The notes: generated from the letters alone by a model not told the origin. A stretch of DNA of 64,000 nt from Nocardioides sp. HDW12B (GCF_011299595.1 NZ_CP049867.1:806001-870000); one strand, 5' to 3'. Shown: positions 54,828 through 62,246, counted from the first letter of the stretch. Numbers and translations are program-made.

Positions 54828-54906
54828 CTGGACAGGCAGCCGTGCCGCACCTCTTGGCGAGGTGAGGTTGCGCTAACCGTGACGGTGGGGCGGGCTGCCC
54901 GTCCAG
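54828..54906 (+). ncRNA. Predicted three-way-junction RNA structure
   Basis: A 14-base outer stem (CTGGACAGGCAGCC at 54828-54841 with GGCTGCCCGTCCAG at 54893-54906, one mismatch) encloses two perfect hairpins: CACCTC/GAGGTG (54848-54853, 54859-54864) and ACCGT/ACGGT (54876-54880, 54882-54886). Such nesting is unlikely by chance in 79 bases. It lies between the operon ending at 54799 and the PIN-domain gene at 54954. It could be a terminator complex, a leader element, or a stable small RNA. Strand is assumed from the neighbours. Confidence 0.45.
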
Positions 54907-54953
54907 GGAGGGGCTTGGGCGAGGGTTCCGTGCGGGATGGTAGTTATTGATAT

Positions 54954-56513
54954 GTGATCGTCTTTCTCGACTCGAACGCGCTGATGCAAGACCCCATGTG
55001 CGCTGGTGCGCTTTGGCAAGTCCTGGCACATGCGCCAGAAAGCTGGAGTCTCGATCTCTCAACAAGTGAAGTGGTCGTCGCTGAGTCGGTGGCTGGGTAC
55101 GAGCGACGGATCGAGACCGAGCTCGCCAAGCTCGAGAAACTTCGACGATCCGTGGGTGCCCTGGGAGCTGCAGAAGATGTCGCTGCACTCGCTGCACAAC
55201 TCAAGAGACGTAGTGAGGCTTATCGCGAGCACCTTCTCGCCTCACTAACCGCGGCGAGTGTGGGGATAATCGAACCGCCAGCTGTGACACATATGGACGT
55301 TGTTGGGCGATCTGTGGCGCGTCGGCGCCCTTGTGATCACAAGGGCGATGGTTACCGCGATACTTTGATCTGGCTCTCTGTACTTGAGATGGCTCAGGCA
55401 AATCCCGAGAAGGACATAGTCTTTGTCACCGATGATCCTGACTACCTAGACGACAGTGGGTTGGGACTCCACGAAGACCTCCTGGAGGACCTTCGCCGTA
55501 TCGGAGCAGATTCTAGGGTCCGCACAAGTCGTGTCCTTTCCGACGTCGCGCTGGAGCTAGCGGATAAGGCAGGGGTGGATGGTGCCCTGCGCGAGCTTCG
55601 GGCAGAACTAAAGGACGAGACGGTTCGGTCGTTCGTGGCGTCATTGGCAACGGCCCTGCCTAACCGACACCTGGACGCCCGTAACTGTGGCTTACCTCGC
55701 GGAGCACGCGGCGGCTTCCTGCAGGACTTGGGAAGCATGCAGAAGTTCCTTTACAAGGTGCGAGGTGGACTCACCGCAAACGAAGCGGTGGCCGAGTTCA
55801 GTTTTGAGGCGGACACCCACGTCGTATTTTCGCTGCCTAGCGGCCTGGAACCTGACTCCTTCGAAGCGACGCTACCCCTCCCTGACGGCGGAGCACTGTT
55901 CGTTGTCGCCAAGCCCCTGGTGATCACGGGAATCGTCAGATTGGGAAGATTCGACCGGCCCATCGACGGCGAGGTCACGGGTGTCTCAGCAAGGGCCGAC
56001 GACCCAGGTCGGATCGCCTGGGAGTCCGCGACGCGGCCAGAGATTTCCTCCCTCGCAAGTCTGTACAAGACCATTGGCGTCAACCCACTTGCTGATGTGT
56101 ACAAGAACTTGAACATCAACCCACTCGCTGATGTGTACAAGAACTTCAATATCAACCCACTCGCTGATGTGTACAAGAACTTCAATATCAACCCACTCGC
56201 TGACGTGTACAAGAACTTCAATATCAACCCACTCGCCGACGTGTACAAGAACCTGAATATCAACCCATTGGGCGACGCATTCAAGAATCTAGGCACCGGT
56301 CGGGGCTCCTATGAGCAGGAAACGCCGTCGGAGGGACTTGATAACGCCGAGCCGACCGAGCCGACCGAGCCGACCGAGCCGACCGAGCCGACCGAGCCGA
56401 CCGAGCCGACCGAGCCGACCGAGCCGACCGAGCTGACCGAGCCGACCGAGCCGACCGAGCCGACCGAGCCGACCGAGCGGCCAGATGAATCCAAGGATGA
56501 CCCCGAGAACTAG
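54954..56513 (+). CDS. PIN-domain (DUF4935-like) protein with 12-residue repeats and EPT tail
   Basis: The product is 519 residues from a GTG that seems to lack a ribosome site; TAGTTATTGAT lies 6-16 bases before it, so the transcript may be leaderless. Residues 1-190 form a PIN ribonuclease domain: MIVFLDSNALMQDP with Asp 6, VVVAESVAGYERR with Glu 44, DHKGDGYRDTLIW with Asp 132/136, and DIVFVTDDPDYL with Asp 160. A middle region of about 180 residues is unassigned. Residues 377-436 are five near-identical copies of NPLADVYKN[L/F]NI, with degenerate copies at each side. Residues 466-507 are EPT units (14, one as ELT), then an acidic end. It is likely an RNA-cleaving effector. The repeat arrays may mediate assembly or sensing. 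Confidence 0.7.
   Translation: MIVFLDSNALMQDPMCAGALWQVLAHAPESWSLDLSTSEVVVAESVAGYERRIETELAKLEKLRRSVGALGAAEDVAALAAQLKRRSEAYREHLLASLTAASVGIIEPPAVTHMDVVGRSVARRRPCDHKGDGYRDTLIWLSVLEMAQANPEKDIVFVTDDPDYLDDSGLGLHEDLLEDLRRIGADSRVRTSRVLSDVALELADKAGVDGALRELRAELKDETVRSFVASLATALPNRHLDARNCGLPRGARGGFLQDLGSMQKFLYKVRGGLTANEAVAEFSFEADTHVVFSLPSGLEPDSFEATLPLPDGGALFVVAKPLVITGIVRLGRFDRPIDGEVTGVSARADDPGRIAWESATRPEISSLASLYKTIGVNPLADVYKNLNINPLADVYKNFNINPLADVYKNFNINPLADVYKNFNINPLADVYKNLNINPLGDAFKNLGTGRGSYEQETPSEGLDNAEPTEPTEPTEPTEPTEPTEPTEPTEPTELTEPTEPTEPTEPTERPDESKDDPEN
56082..56261 (+). repeat. Five 36-bp tandem repeats inside the PIN gene
   Basis: Units at 56082, 56118, 56154, 56190 and 56226 each encode NPLADVYKN plus three residues. 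They differ by only a few bases, so the expansion is recent. A sixth degenerate unit follows to 56297. Confidence 0.9.
56349..56474 (+). repeat. Fourteen 9-bp tandem repeats (GAGCCGACC) inside the PIN gene
   Basis: Nine GAGCCGACC units, one GAGCTGACC, then four more GAGCCGACC. They encode (Glu-Pro-Thr)n. The array is prone to slippage, so copy number may vary between strains without breaking the frame. Confidence 0.92.
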
Positions 56514-56527
56514 GACGGGCTGTCCTA
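56511..56527 (+). terminator. Hairpin at the end of the PIN gene
   Basis: TAGGAC (56511-56516) pairs with GTCCTA (56522-56527) across GGGCT and overlaps the stop codon. It is short but perfect. Confidence 0.4.
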
Positions 56528-56660
56528 AAGCTTGCTTCTGGACAGGAGTCTCGTAACCGACTGCAATGACGGGTCGACGTGGTGCGACCGCAACCATGAC
56601 GTCCAAATGGCTGTTCACAATGCAAACGCCAAGACCGTCCACATTGGGAGAACAATCTCG

Positions 56661-56703
56661 ACAAAGTAGACACCCAGCAATGGCTGGGTTCTCTACTGTT
56701 TAT
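56661..56703 (+). promoter_or_regulatory. Long hairpin overlapping the start of the resolvase operon
   Basis: ACCCAGC (56672-56678) pairs with GCTGGGT (56683-56689), and GTAGA (56666-56670) with TCTAC (56692-56696). Outer A/T bases extend the stem toward the ATG at 56702. It could hide the start of the small gene or be an operator or res-like site for the resolvase. Confidence 0.45.
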
Positions 56704-56923
56704 GACACAGAACATCACCGGATCGGCTCAAGTAGTCATCGCTGCCAACCTCGCTGTGCCCGCGCTCGTGCTCGCTGCAGTGTCCTGGTCCGACGAACCG
56801 CAGGCGGTTCCAGTTGCGAGACGGCGACGCTGCGGCAGCCGCGTCATTCTGGAGCTAGAGGGTGCTGGGGCACTCGACCTCCATCCGACGCAACCCCTTC
56901 TCGTCATCGAGGCCGCCCCGTGA
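56702..56923 (+). CDS. Small hypothetical protein coupled to the resolvase
   Basis: This 73-residue product is not recognised. It begins MTQNITGSAQVVIAANLAVPALVLAAVSW with a hydrophobic stretch, then an Arg-rich patch (ARRRRCGSR) and LELEGAGALDLHPTQPLLVIEA. Its stop overlaps the resolvase GTG start by 4 bases (GTGA), which supports it as a real translated frame. The upstream hairpin covers its start. It may only be a coupling frame for the resolvase. Confidence 0.4.
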   Translation: MTQNITGSAQVVIAANLAVPALVLAAVSWSDEPQAVPVARRRRCGSRVILELEGAGALDLHPTQPLLVIEAAP

Positions 56924-57486
56924 CCGCCGCAACGTTCGGATACGCGCGTGTCTCGACGGGGCAGCAGCTCCTCGACGGTCAGCTCGATGCGCTGCGCAAT
57001 GCTGGCTGCGAGCGGGTCTTCACCGACAAGATTTCTGGAGTCCGAGCTGATAGGCCGGGCCTTTTGGAGTGCCTCGACCGACTGCGGCCCGGTGACACCC
57101 TTGTCGTGGTTGCGCTTGATCGCCTTGGTCGTTCGGTTCTGCAGGTCGTTGGGACATTGACCGAGCTCCACGACCGCGGTGTGGTCGTTCGTAGCTTGAG
57201 AGAGAACCTCGACCTCAGCACACCAACAGGCAAGGTCGTGGCGGCGATGTTCGCAGCGCTGGCCGAGCTGGAACGGGAGCTGATCCGCGAAAGAGCGGCA
57301 GCAGCTCGCGAAGCTGCGCGTCTCCGAGGCAGGCAGGTGGGGAGGCCGCCGGTCTTGACGATGGAGCAGGCCGAGCTCGCGGGGCGCATGCGGCGGTCGG
57401 GGGAGCCCTACGCCGTCATCGCTAGGACTCTGGGGTGTAGCCGCGCCACTGTGTACCGCGTCATCGAGAAAGGTCTTGTCGAGTAA
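56920..57486 (+). CDS. Small serine resolvase/invertase
   Basis: The 188-residue product starts at a GTG. The catalytic domain starts ATFGYARVSTGQQLLDGQLDAL with nucleophile Ser 12. VVVALDRLGRSVLQVVGTL and LSTPTGKVVAAMFAALAELERELIRERAAAAREAAR follow, including the E-helix. The C-terminal HTH is MRRSGEPYAVIARTLGCSRATVYRVIEKG. It is of Tn3-resolvase/DNA-invertase size, unlike the large recombinase at 48578. A res site or invertible segment is expected nearby; the hairpin at 56661 is a weak candidate. It may resolve element dimers, or be a remnant of a nested transposon. Confidence 0.88.
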   Translation: MTAATFGYARVSTGQQLLDGQLDALRNAGCERVFTDKISGVRADRPGLLECLDRLRPGDTLVVVALDRLGRSVLQVVGTLTELHDRGVVVRSLRENLDLSTPTGKVVAAMFAALAELERELIRERAAAAREAARLRGRQVGRPPVLTMEQAELAGRMRRSGEPYAVIARTLGCSRATVYRVIEKGLVE

Positions 57487-57514
57487 CTGTCTGTCTGTCA
57501 CACTGAGACAGTCA

Positions 57515-57531
57515 GCTCACGATGGGTGAGC
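57515..57531 (+). terminator. Hairpin between the resolvase and RAMA genes
   Basis: GCTCAC (57515-57520) pairs with GTGAGC (57526-57531) across GATGG. It may end the resolvase transcript or shield the RAMA gene leader, whose AAGAGGAAT ribosome site follows. Confidence 0.35.
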
Positions 57532-57550
57532 CAGAAGGAAGAGGAATCCG

Positions 57551-57991
57551 ATGATGGCACCAACGATTCGAGTGGACGACGAGGTCTTTGCAGTGCTTCA
57601 GTCCGCAGCCACGCCATTCGTAGACACGCCCAACATGGTGCTGCGTCGCAAGCTTGGACTGGACGTCGAGAAGGCAGGAACGACGGCCAACTCAGTTCCT
57701 GCGACACAGCTGCGAGGTCGCTTGTGGAGCCTCGTGGAAGCGGGTCTGCTCTCGGCCAATGACGAGCTGCTCTGGCACCGTCGCCAGCAGAACAAGACCT
57801 ACACCGCGGTCGTGCGTAGCGACGGCGGACTCACCCTCATGGGTGCAGCGAACGGTGAGCACGACTCTCCCTCCTCGGCAGCGCGCGAAGCGGCTGGATA
57901 CGAGGTCAATGGCTGGAAGGTGTGGAGGCACACCAAGAGCGGCAAGACACTGGATGAGCTGTGGAGTGATCGGGAAGCGGCGCAATCCTGA
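57551..57991 (+). CDS. RAMA-domain protein with SeqA/RHH-like N-terminus
   Basis: This is a 146-residue protein. Residues 1-38 (TIRVDDEVFAVLQSAATPFVDTPNMVLRRKLGLD) resemble the small dimerisation helix-strand unit of SeqA-N/ribbon-helix-helix proteins. Residues 48-140 match the RAMA domain known from restriction and methylation contexts: LRGRLWSLVEAGLLSANDELLW, YTAVVRSDGGLTLMG, SPSSAAREAAGYEVNGWKVWRH and LDELW. RAMA is thought to bind DNA, possibly with base modifications. It converges with the EVE/DUF3883 gene 49 bases away. In this neighbourhood it may act as sensor or regulator of the two nuclease genes. Confidence 0.72.
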   Translation: MMAPTIRVDDEVFAVLQSAATPFVDTPNMVLRRKLGLDVEKAGTTANSVPATQLRGRLWSLVEAGLLSANDELLWHRRQQNKTYTAVVRSDGGLTLMGAANGEHDSPSSAAREAAGYEVNGWKVWRHTKSGKTLDELWSDREAAQS

Positions 57992-58040
57992 GCGCCAGCG
58001 GGAGTGGTGGGGTGCGGCGGGCTGAACTTCGCAATGTTGC

Positions 58041-59069
58041 TTAGTCCAGCTCTCCCAGATCGTCGCTGAGGGGCGGCAGCATGTACCGATACCGGGTGAC
58101 CTCTAGCGCCGTCTCCGTTGGTGCCCAATCCGCGTATCGGCGAGAGAAGCCGCCGGACGCTTCAACGGAACCGTTCTCGAGGCGCGCGTAGGTGATTCCA
58201 TCGACAACAAAGAGGTCGGTGGCGTCGAATGCTCCCGCGTTCTTCACCTCGCCCGCTGTGAGCTCCACCGTCTCCGCCTTACCCGATGAGCCCTTAACTT
58301 CAACCCGCCGAACGTCGCTGCCCTGCGTAGCGACGATGTCGTATGGCTTGTTGGCCCCCGTGTATTCGCATGCGTAGCCCTGCCCTTCATACCAGCGGGT
58401 CGCGACAGCTACGGCTCGCCATTCGATTGCCGAACGCACAACTGAGTCCGCGATGTAGCCGCTCTTCCCCGCTTTCGGGCTCCGACCCGGGCTGGGCTTG
58501 GCGGCGGGTAGTGACGGAGTGCCAACCAAATCGTCCAGCCCGAGGATCGAAAGCAGGCTCGCTGGCATCTTCACGAAGTACGTCTGCGAAGCGCGGATCG
58601 GCCGTTTGTCGCTGAAAGCGAACGGGAAGTAGGAGACGTTTCCGTGAGACGCTTCTAGATGTGCTTTAGCCACACGCAACTGTGTCTCGACCTTGCGGAC
58701 ATCCGAGTCCATTACAGGGCGGGCGAGGAAAACGAAACCCTCAAGCGGCATCCTCCAGGCCGGCCTCGAGTGTAGGTTGCCGCTCGCGCGCCCGACGGTC
58801 CCTCGCGCCTGCCAGGAAATATCCGTGTCCTCATAAGCCCCGGTCGCCCGAGACCAGCCGACCACGGCACCCTCGCCGTACATCGTTTTGTGCCAGTGCA
58901 AAACCACGTCGCCAGGACGCACGTGCGTGATGAGCTCATATCCCCAATAGGGGCGCCCGCCACCGTCTAAGGTGGGCGCAAACAGGTCGGCGCCCACGTC
59001 ATGCCTATCGGTGATCTCCATCCAGTACCGCTCGCTGGTGTGGCCCGACCACCAATCTCGAATCTGCAT
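58041..59069 (-). CDS. EVE-like plus DUF3883 nuclease (modification-dependent restriction type)
   Basis: This is a 342-residue protein. Residues about 13-75 have the pattern of an EVE/PUA-like pocket: RYWMEITDRHDVGADLFAP, GGGRPYWGYELITHVRPGDVVLHWHK, GEGAVVGWS. A linker with a Pro/Ser/Lys-rich stretch follows (about 185-203). Residues 205-342 are DUF3883, a PD-(D/E)xK nuclease: helix SVVRSAIEWRAVAVATRWYE with Glu 216, then KPYDIVA with Asp 244 and RRVEVKGSSG with Glu 257 and Lys 259. EVE domains recognise modified cytosines in restriction enzymes, so a type IV function is likely. It lies 12 bases after the GmrSD-like gene on the same strand. Confidence 0.75.
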   Translation of the reverse strand: MQIRDWWSGHTSERYWMEITDRHDVGADLFAPTLDGGGRPYWGYELITHVRPGDVVLHWHKTMYGEGAVVGWSRATGAYEDTDISWQARGTVGRASGNLHSRPAWRMPLEGFVFLARPVMDSDVRKVETQLRVAKAHLEASHGNVSYFPFAFSDKRPIRASQTYFVKMPASLLSILGLDDLVGTPSLPAAKPSPGRSPKAGKSGYIADSVVRSAIEWRAVAVATRWYEGQGYACEYTGANKPYDIVATQGSDVRRVEVKGSSGKAETVELTAGEVKNAGAFDATDLFVVDGITYARLENGSVEASGGFSRRYADWAPTETALEVTRYRYMLPPLSDDLGELD

Positions 59070-59081
59070 GGCCCCATCCTT

Positions 59082-60722
59082 CTACGTTGCTGGCCATGCG
59101 CTGCAAGCCAGGTCGGCATATGCCGCGGTCCGAGCGGTTATCTCGGCCTCGTCCCACGACTCCAGTTCTGCGAGCGACTGCGTTAAGTGGAAGTCTGAGC
59201 CGCTGTACAGATGGCGTTTCGCGGCAAAGCTCTTGCTTCCCATGTCCTTGTTGATCCGCTTCTCGAGTAGAGCCAGATTGCCGATCTGTCCGATCAGGGC
59301 CTTCCTTGCGTCGTCCCCGCCGTGCGCCGACTTTGGCATGACATGCTCGATAGTGACCCCAACACTCGACCAGTCGAGTGCGCGAGGCGGGAGTCCGTCC
59401 TTCTCATCTTGCGCCCGATCCAGCATCGCCAACAGGTACTTGGCTCTGGCCGTTGGTGGGTCGGCAGTGGCGATGAACGCAGCGCGAAACTCGCCATCGG
59501 TCGGTATGAGCTTCTTGATCAGGCGACGAACATCCGGTTGATTGACCGCGGTTCCCGCGGTGATTGCCGCGCTTGCTGTGCCGAAAGCATCTTCCGACAG
59601 TTGAGCCCCAATCCGGCCCACGAACTGTGCTCTGACGGACCACTTTGCCAGCTTCACAAATAGCCTTGCGCCTTTGGGCTTATCCCAGGTTCGGAAGGCT
59701 GCGATTAGAACGGGCATGCTGCTCTCGAAACCGAACCGCCGATAGGCCAGGATTGCATCCTTGACGTCGACGTTGATCGAGTTCCAGAACGTGTCGTCAC
59801 TGTCCCTTAGTGCGAGGTAAACCGCGGCAGACTCTTTGAGTTCCTGGAGGTACCGCTTCACCCCGATCTTGCTCTCGGTGAGCCACTGCTGGATCGCTCG
59901 ATACAATTTCCGAGTGGTGACCGGACCTCGCCTAGAGACGTAGTCGTAGCGCACGAACTTGACAAGCTCCTCGGGCTTGCCGAGGCGCTCCTCGAGAATG
60001 GTCCACGCGTTCTCTACGTAGGCAAAGTCGGTGCCCTTGGCCTGGCTAAAGAGGTAGTTCTTCAAGAGGTCGGCGGTAGTCAGGTCTGCCCCGCGGTCGT
60101 TCAGCGTTTCGAAGATGACGTAGGCCTCGGGAAGGTCTGTTGCCACGGCAACCAGGACCTGGACCGATTTTTCCAAATGGTCCGCGACCTCGATCAGTTG
60201 GCGATACTGCTTGCCAGTCGGTGCGATGGCCCGTAGGTACTCCTTGCAGGTTTCATAACAGATTCTGAGTTTGTCTTTTTGGTCCAGGTCTGTGGATCTC
60301 GCCTCCAACAAGGCGTCATACGAATCCTGGTCCCTTGGGCTGAGCGTCAGGGTGACCACGTCACTCTCCTCCGACAACACGTAGCGTCGCAGGTAGCGCT
60401 GCTCAGTCTGCTTGGACGTCTCGCCCTTCCCGTACTGAAGAAGCATGTCTCGAACTGCGATGAAGAAGATGGCTGTCGTAGCGAGTCGTTGTTGACCATC
60501 GACGATCTGTCGACGGTCGCTGCCGTGACCTGGCTGAGCAAACACGAGAGTGCCCATGAAGTACGGCCTCTTTTGAGTTCGAGCTGCGTGCAGGTCGTTG
60601 AGGTACTCCTCGACGTTGGTCGCGTCCCACGCGTAGCTCCTTTGGAACCGCGGCACGGCGACGAGATGCTCGGTGAGCACACGCCCAAGCTGGTCATGAT
60701 TGAACTCAGTGGTCTCGGCCAC
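59082..60722 (-). CDS. GmrSD-type DUF262/DUF1524 enzyme (type IV restriction family)
   Basis: The product is 546 residues from a GTG preceded by AGAGGGGG. The N-terminal DUF262 (ParB/Srx-like) half has VPRFQRSYAWD, YFMGTLVF and IVDGQQRLATTA (DGQQR at 75-79), the NTP-binding signature. FETLNDRGADLTTADLLKNYLF is conserved in the family. The C-terminal DUF1524 half has the His-Asn-like nuclease motif IEHVMPKS (His 460) followed by IGNLALLEKRIN. GmrSD cleaves glucosylated hydroxymethylcytosine DNA of T-even phages. Here both halves are in one protein. It is the first gene of a two-gene operon with the EVE/DUF3883 nuclease and lies just inside the right end of the element. Confidence 0.88.
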   Translation of the reverse strand: MAETTEFNHDQLGRVLTEHLVAVPRFQRSYAWDATNVEEYLNDLHAARTQKRPYFMGTLVFAQPGHGSDRRQIVDGQQRLATTAIFFIAVRDMLLQYGKGETSKQTEQRYLRRYVLSEESDVVTLTLSPRDQDSYDALLEARSTDLDQKDKLRICYETCKEYLRAIAPTGKQYRQLIEVADHLEKSVQVLVAVATDLPEAYVIFETLNDRGADLTTADLLKNYLFSQAKGTDFAYVENAWTILEERLGKPEELVKFVRYDYVSRRGPVTTRKLYRAIQQWLTESKIGVKRYLQELKESAAVYLALRDSDDTFWNSINVDVKDAILAYRRFGFESSMPVLIAAFRTWDKPKGARLFVKLAKWSVRAQFVGRIGAQLSEDAFGTASAAITAGTAVNQPDVRRLIKKLIPTDGEFRAAFIATADPPTARAKYLLAMLDRAQDEKDGLPPRALDWSSVGVTIEHVMPKSAHGGDDARKALIGQIGNLALLEKRINKDMGSKSFAAKRHLYSGSDFHLTQSLAELESWDEAEITARTAAYADLACSAWPAT

Positions 60723-60799
60723 TCGAACCCCCTCTGATTGAGTGTGACGCTATATGTCGCGGGTGGCGTATGCCTCGTGGTTGACACGCGCAGCCCGCC

Positions 60800-61366
60800 G
60801 TGGTTTCTACCATTCAGGCCTCGAGACTTACTCGAGCTCACTTCGTGCACCCCGACCGCGTGGCGATGCAGACCCGCCAGCAGGGGCTCGAGGGCACCGG
60901 CCAGGTCACCCTGCGGCACCTCGTGAAGGAGACGCTTCGCATGCGGCCCTCGCGCATCATCGTGGGGGAGGTGCGCGCCGAGGAGGCGCTCGACCTCCTG
61001 CTGGCGCTGAACGCAGGACTCCCGGGCATGGCATCGCTGCACGCGAACAGCGCACGCGAGGCCTTGGTCAAGCTGTGCACGCTGCCGCTGCTGGCGGGGG
61101 AGAACATCTCCGCACGCTTCGTCGTGCCGACCGTCGCTTCGTCGGTCGACCTCGTGGTGCACCTCGACCTCGGCCTCGACGGGGTCCGGCGGGTCCAGGA
61201 GATCGTCGCCGTACCGGGACGCATCGAGGCCGGGACCATCGAGACCGAGACCGTGTTCGCGCGCCGCGGGGACGACCTCGTGCGCGGTCCCGGGCTGCCA
61301 CCGCGAGCGGAGCGCTTCGAGCGGATCGGTGTCGACCTCCCGGCGCTGCTGCGGGGGCAGGACTGA
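60800..61366 (+). pseudogene. cpaF: cpaF/tadA pilus ATPase, 3' half
   Basis: From base 60845 the sequence codes for VHPDRVAMQTRQQGLEGTGQVTLRHLVKETLRMRPSRIIVGEVRAEEALDLL with Walker B, then GLPGMASLHANSAREALVKL with the His box, and the C-terminal domain to a stop at 61366. This exactly continues the 5' half ending at 48471. An in-frame GTG at 60800, contributed by the element, could start a short product of 188 residues, but without Walker A it could not work as an ATPase. tadB starts one base after the stop. Confidence 0.9.
60840..60844 (+). other. attR core (ACTTC), right junction
   Basis: ACTTC followed by GTGCACCCCG resumes the ATPase reading. Joined to the left flank it gives GAG CTC GAC TTC GTG CAC CCC, in frame. 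Confidence 0.7.
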
Positions 61367-61367
61367 C

Positions 61368-62246
61368 GTGGGCGTCGTCGTCGGTCTCCTGCTGGGGCTG
61401 GGCCTGCTGCTGGTCTGGTCGGCGTTCGTGCTGCCCCCGGGCGACCCGCGCGGGCAGCGGGGCGGCCGCACGTCGCGGCGGCGGATGGCCGACCAGCTGG
61501 CGCGTGCCGGCATGCCCTCGGTCACGCCGGCGATGCTGGTCGCCTCCGCGGTCGCCGTCGGCGTCCTCGCCCTCCTCACCGTGTACGTCGTCTCGCGCAC
61601 GGTCCCGGTGGCCGCCACCTTCGGGCTGCTGGCGGCGTACGGGCCGTTCGCCCTGGTCGCCGGTCGGGCGCGTCGCCGCCAGCGCGAGCTGGCCGAGGTC
61701 TGGCCGGAGGCGGTGGACCACCTCGCCAGCGGCGTGCGCGCCGGCCTGTCCCTGGCGGAGGCCGTCAGCGGTCTGTCCGAGCGGGGGCCGGAGTCCCTGC
61801 GCCCGGCGTTCGCGCGGTTCGCGCGGGAGTACCAGCTGTCCGGACGCTTCGAGGAGTGCCTCGACCGGCTCAAGGAGCACCTCGCCGATCCCGTGGGCGA
61901 CCGGGTCGTCGAGGGGCTGCGGGTGGCGCGCGAGGTCGGCGGTGGCGACCTCGGACGCCTGCTGCGCGGCCTGTCGAGCCACCTGCGCGACGACGCGCGC
62001 ACCCGCTCCGAGCTCGAGGCGCGCCAGAGCTGGGCCGTCAACGGCGCTCGTCTGGCCGTGGCGTCGCCGTGGCTGGTGCTGCTGCTCATGTGCTTCCAGC
62101 CGGAGGTGATCGCGCGCTACTCGTCCACGGCGGGCGTCGTCGTGCTCGTGACCGGCGCGGGGCTGTGCCTGCTGGCCTATCGCGTCATGCTGCGCATCGG
62201 CCGGCTGCCCACCGAGCGGCGGGTCCTCGGGGAGGGAGCGGCATGA
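61368..62246 (+). CDS. tadB: TadB-like pilus platform protein
   Basis: The product is 292 residues from a GTG. Membrane segments are at about residues 2-20, 60-100 and 240-285; the cytoplasmic loop carries the T2SSF/GspF domain (LAEVWPEAVDHLASGVRAGLSLAEAVSGL ... VGDRVVEGLRVAREVGGGDLGRLLRGLSSHLRDD). TadB and TadC form the inner membrane platform driven by CpaF. The gene overlaps tadC by 4 bases (ATGA). Because the insertion in cpaF lies upstream, its transcription in the integrated state depends on read-through or a promoter at the element's right end. Confidence 0.88.
   Translation: MGVVVGLLLGLGLLLVWSAFVLPPGDPRGQRGGRTSRRRMADQLARAGMPSVTPAMLVASAVAVGVLALLTVYVVSRTVPVAATFGLLAAYGPFALVAGRARRRQRELAEVWPEAVDHLASGVRAGLSLAEAVSGLSERGPESLRPAFARFAREYQLSGRFEECLDRLKEHLADPVGDRVVEGLRVAREVGGGDLGRLLRGLSSHLRDDARTRSELEARQSWAVNGARLAVASPWLVLLLMCFQPEVIARYSSTAGVVVLVTGAGLCLLAYRVMLRIGRLPTERRVLGEGAA

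Larger units (their letters stand above)
48467..60844 (+). mobile_element. Integrated element of about 12.37 kb inside cpaF
   Basis: Bases 48467-60839 (or the equivalent with the 5-bp core counted at the right) separate two in-frame parts of cpaF. ACTTC is present at both junctions (48467-48471 and 60840-60844). Removing one copy plus the insert yields 430 continuous codons. The left end carries a large serine recombinase gene starting 107 bases inside. Base composition and codon use are visibly less GC-rich than the flanks, with frequent A/T third positions from 53 to 61 kb. No capsid, portal, relaxase or replication gene is recognised, so it is neither an obvious prophage nor a self-transmissible conjugative element. 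Cargo is mostly defence-like and unknown genes. Confidence 0.88.

Noticed and set aside
56082-56474. CRISPR-like array
   Set aside because: The 36-bp and 9-bp units are directly adjacent with no spacers, stay in frame and encode protein repeats.
48489-60811. Inverted arms of attP (TGGTTTCTACC near 60801 and GGTAGGACCA near 48489)
   Set aside because: They are similar as inverted copies but lie at unequal distances from the ACTTC core (28 and 17 bases), so they do not form a symmetric recombinase site.
60781-60813. Outward promoter at the right end driving tadB/tadC (TTGACA with TACCAT)
   Set aside because: The spacing of 21 bases is too long for a normal promoter and no better -10 is present.
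48467-60839. Element as a prophage or conjugative element
   Set aside because: No capsid, portal, terminase, lysis, relaxase, coupling protein or replication initiator is recognised in the 12.4 kb, so only the neutral term integrated element is used.
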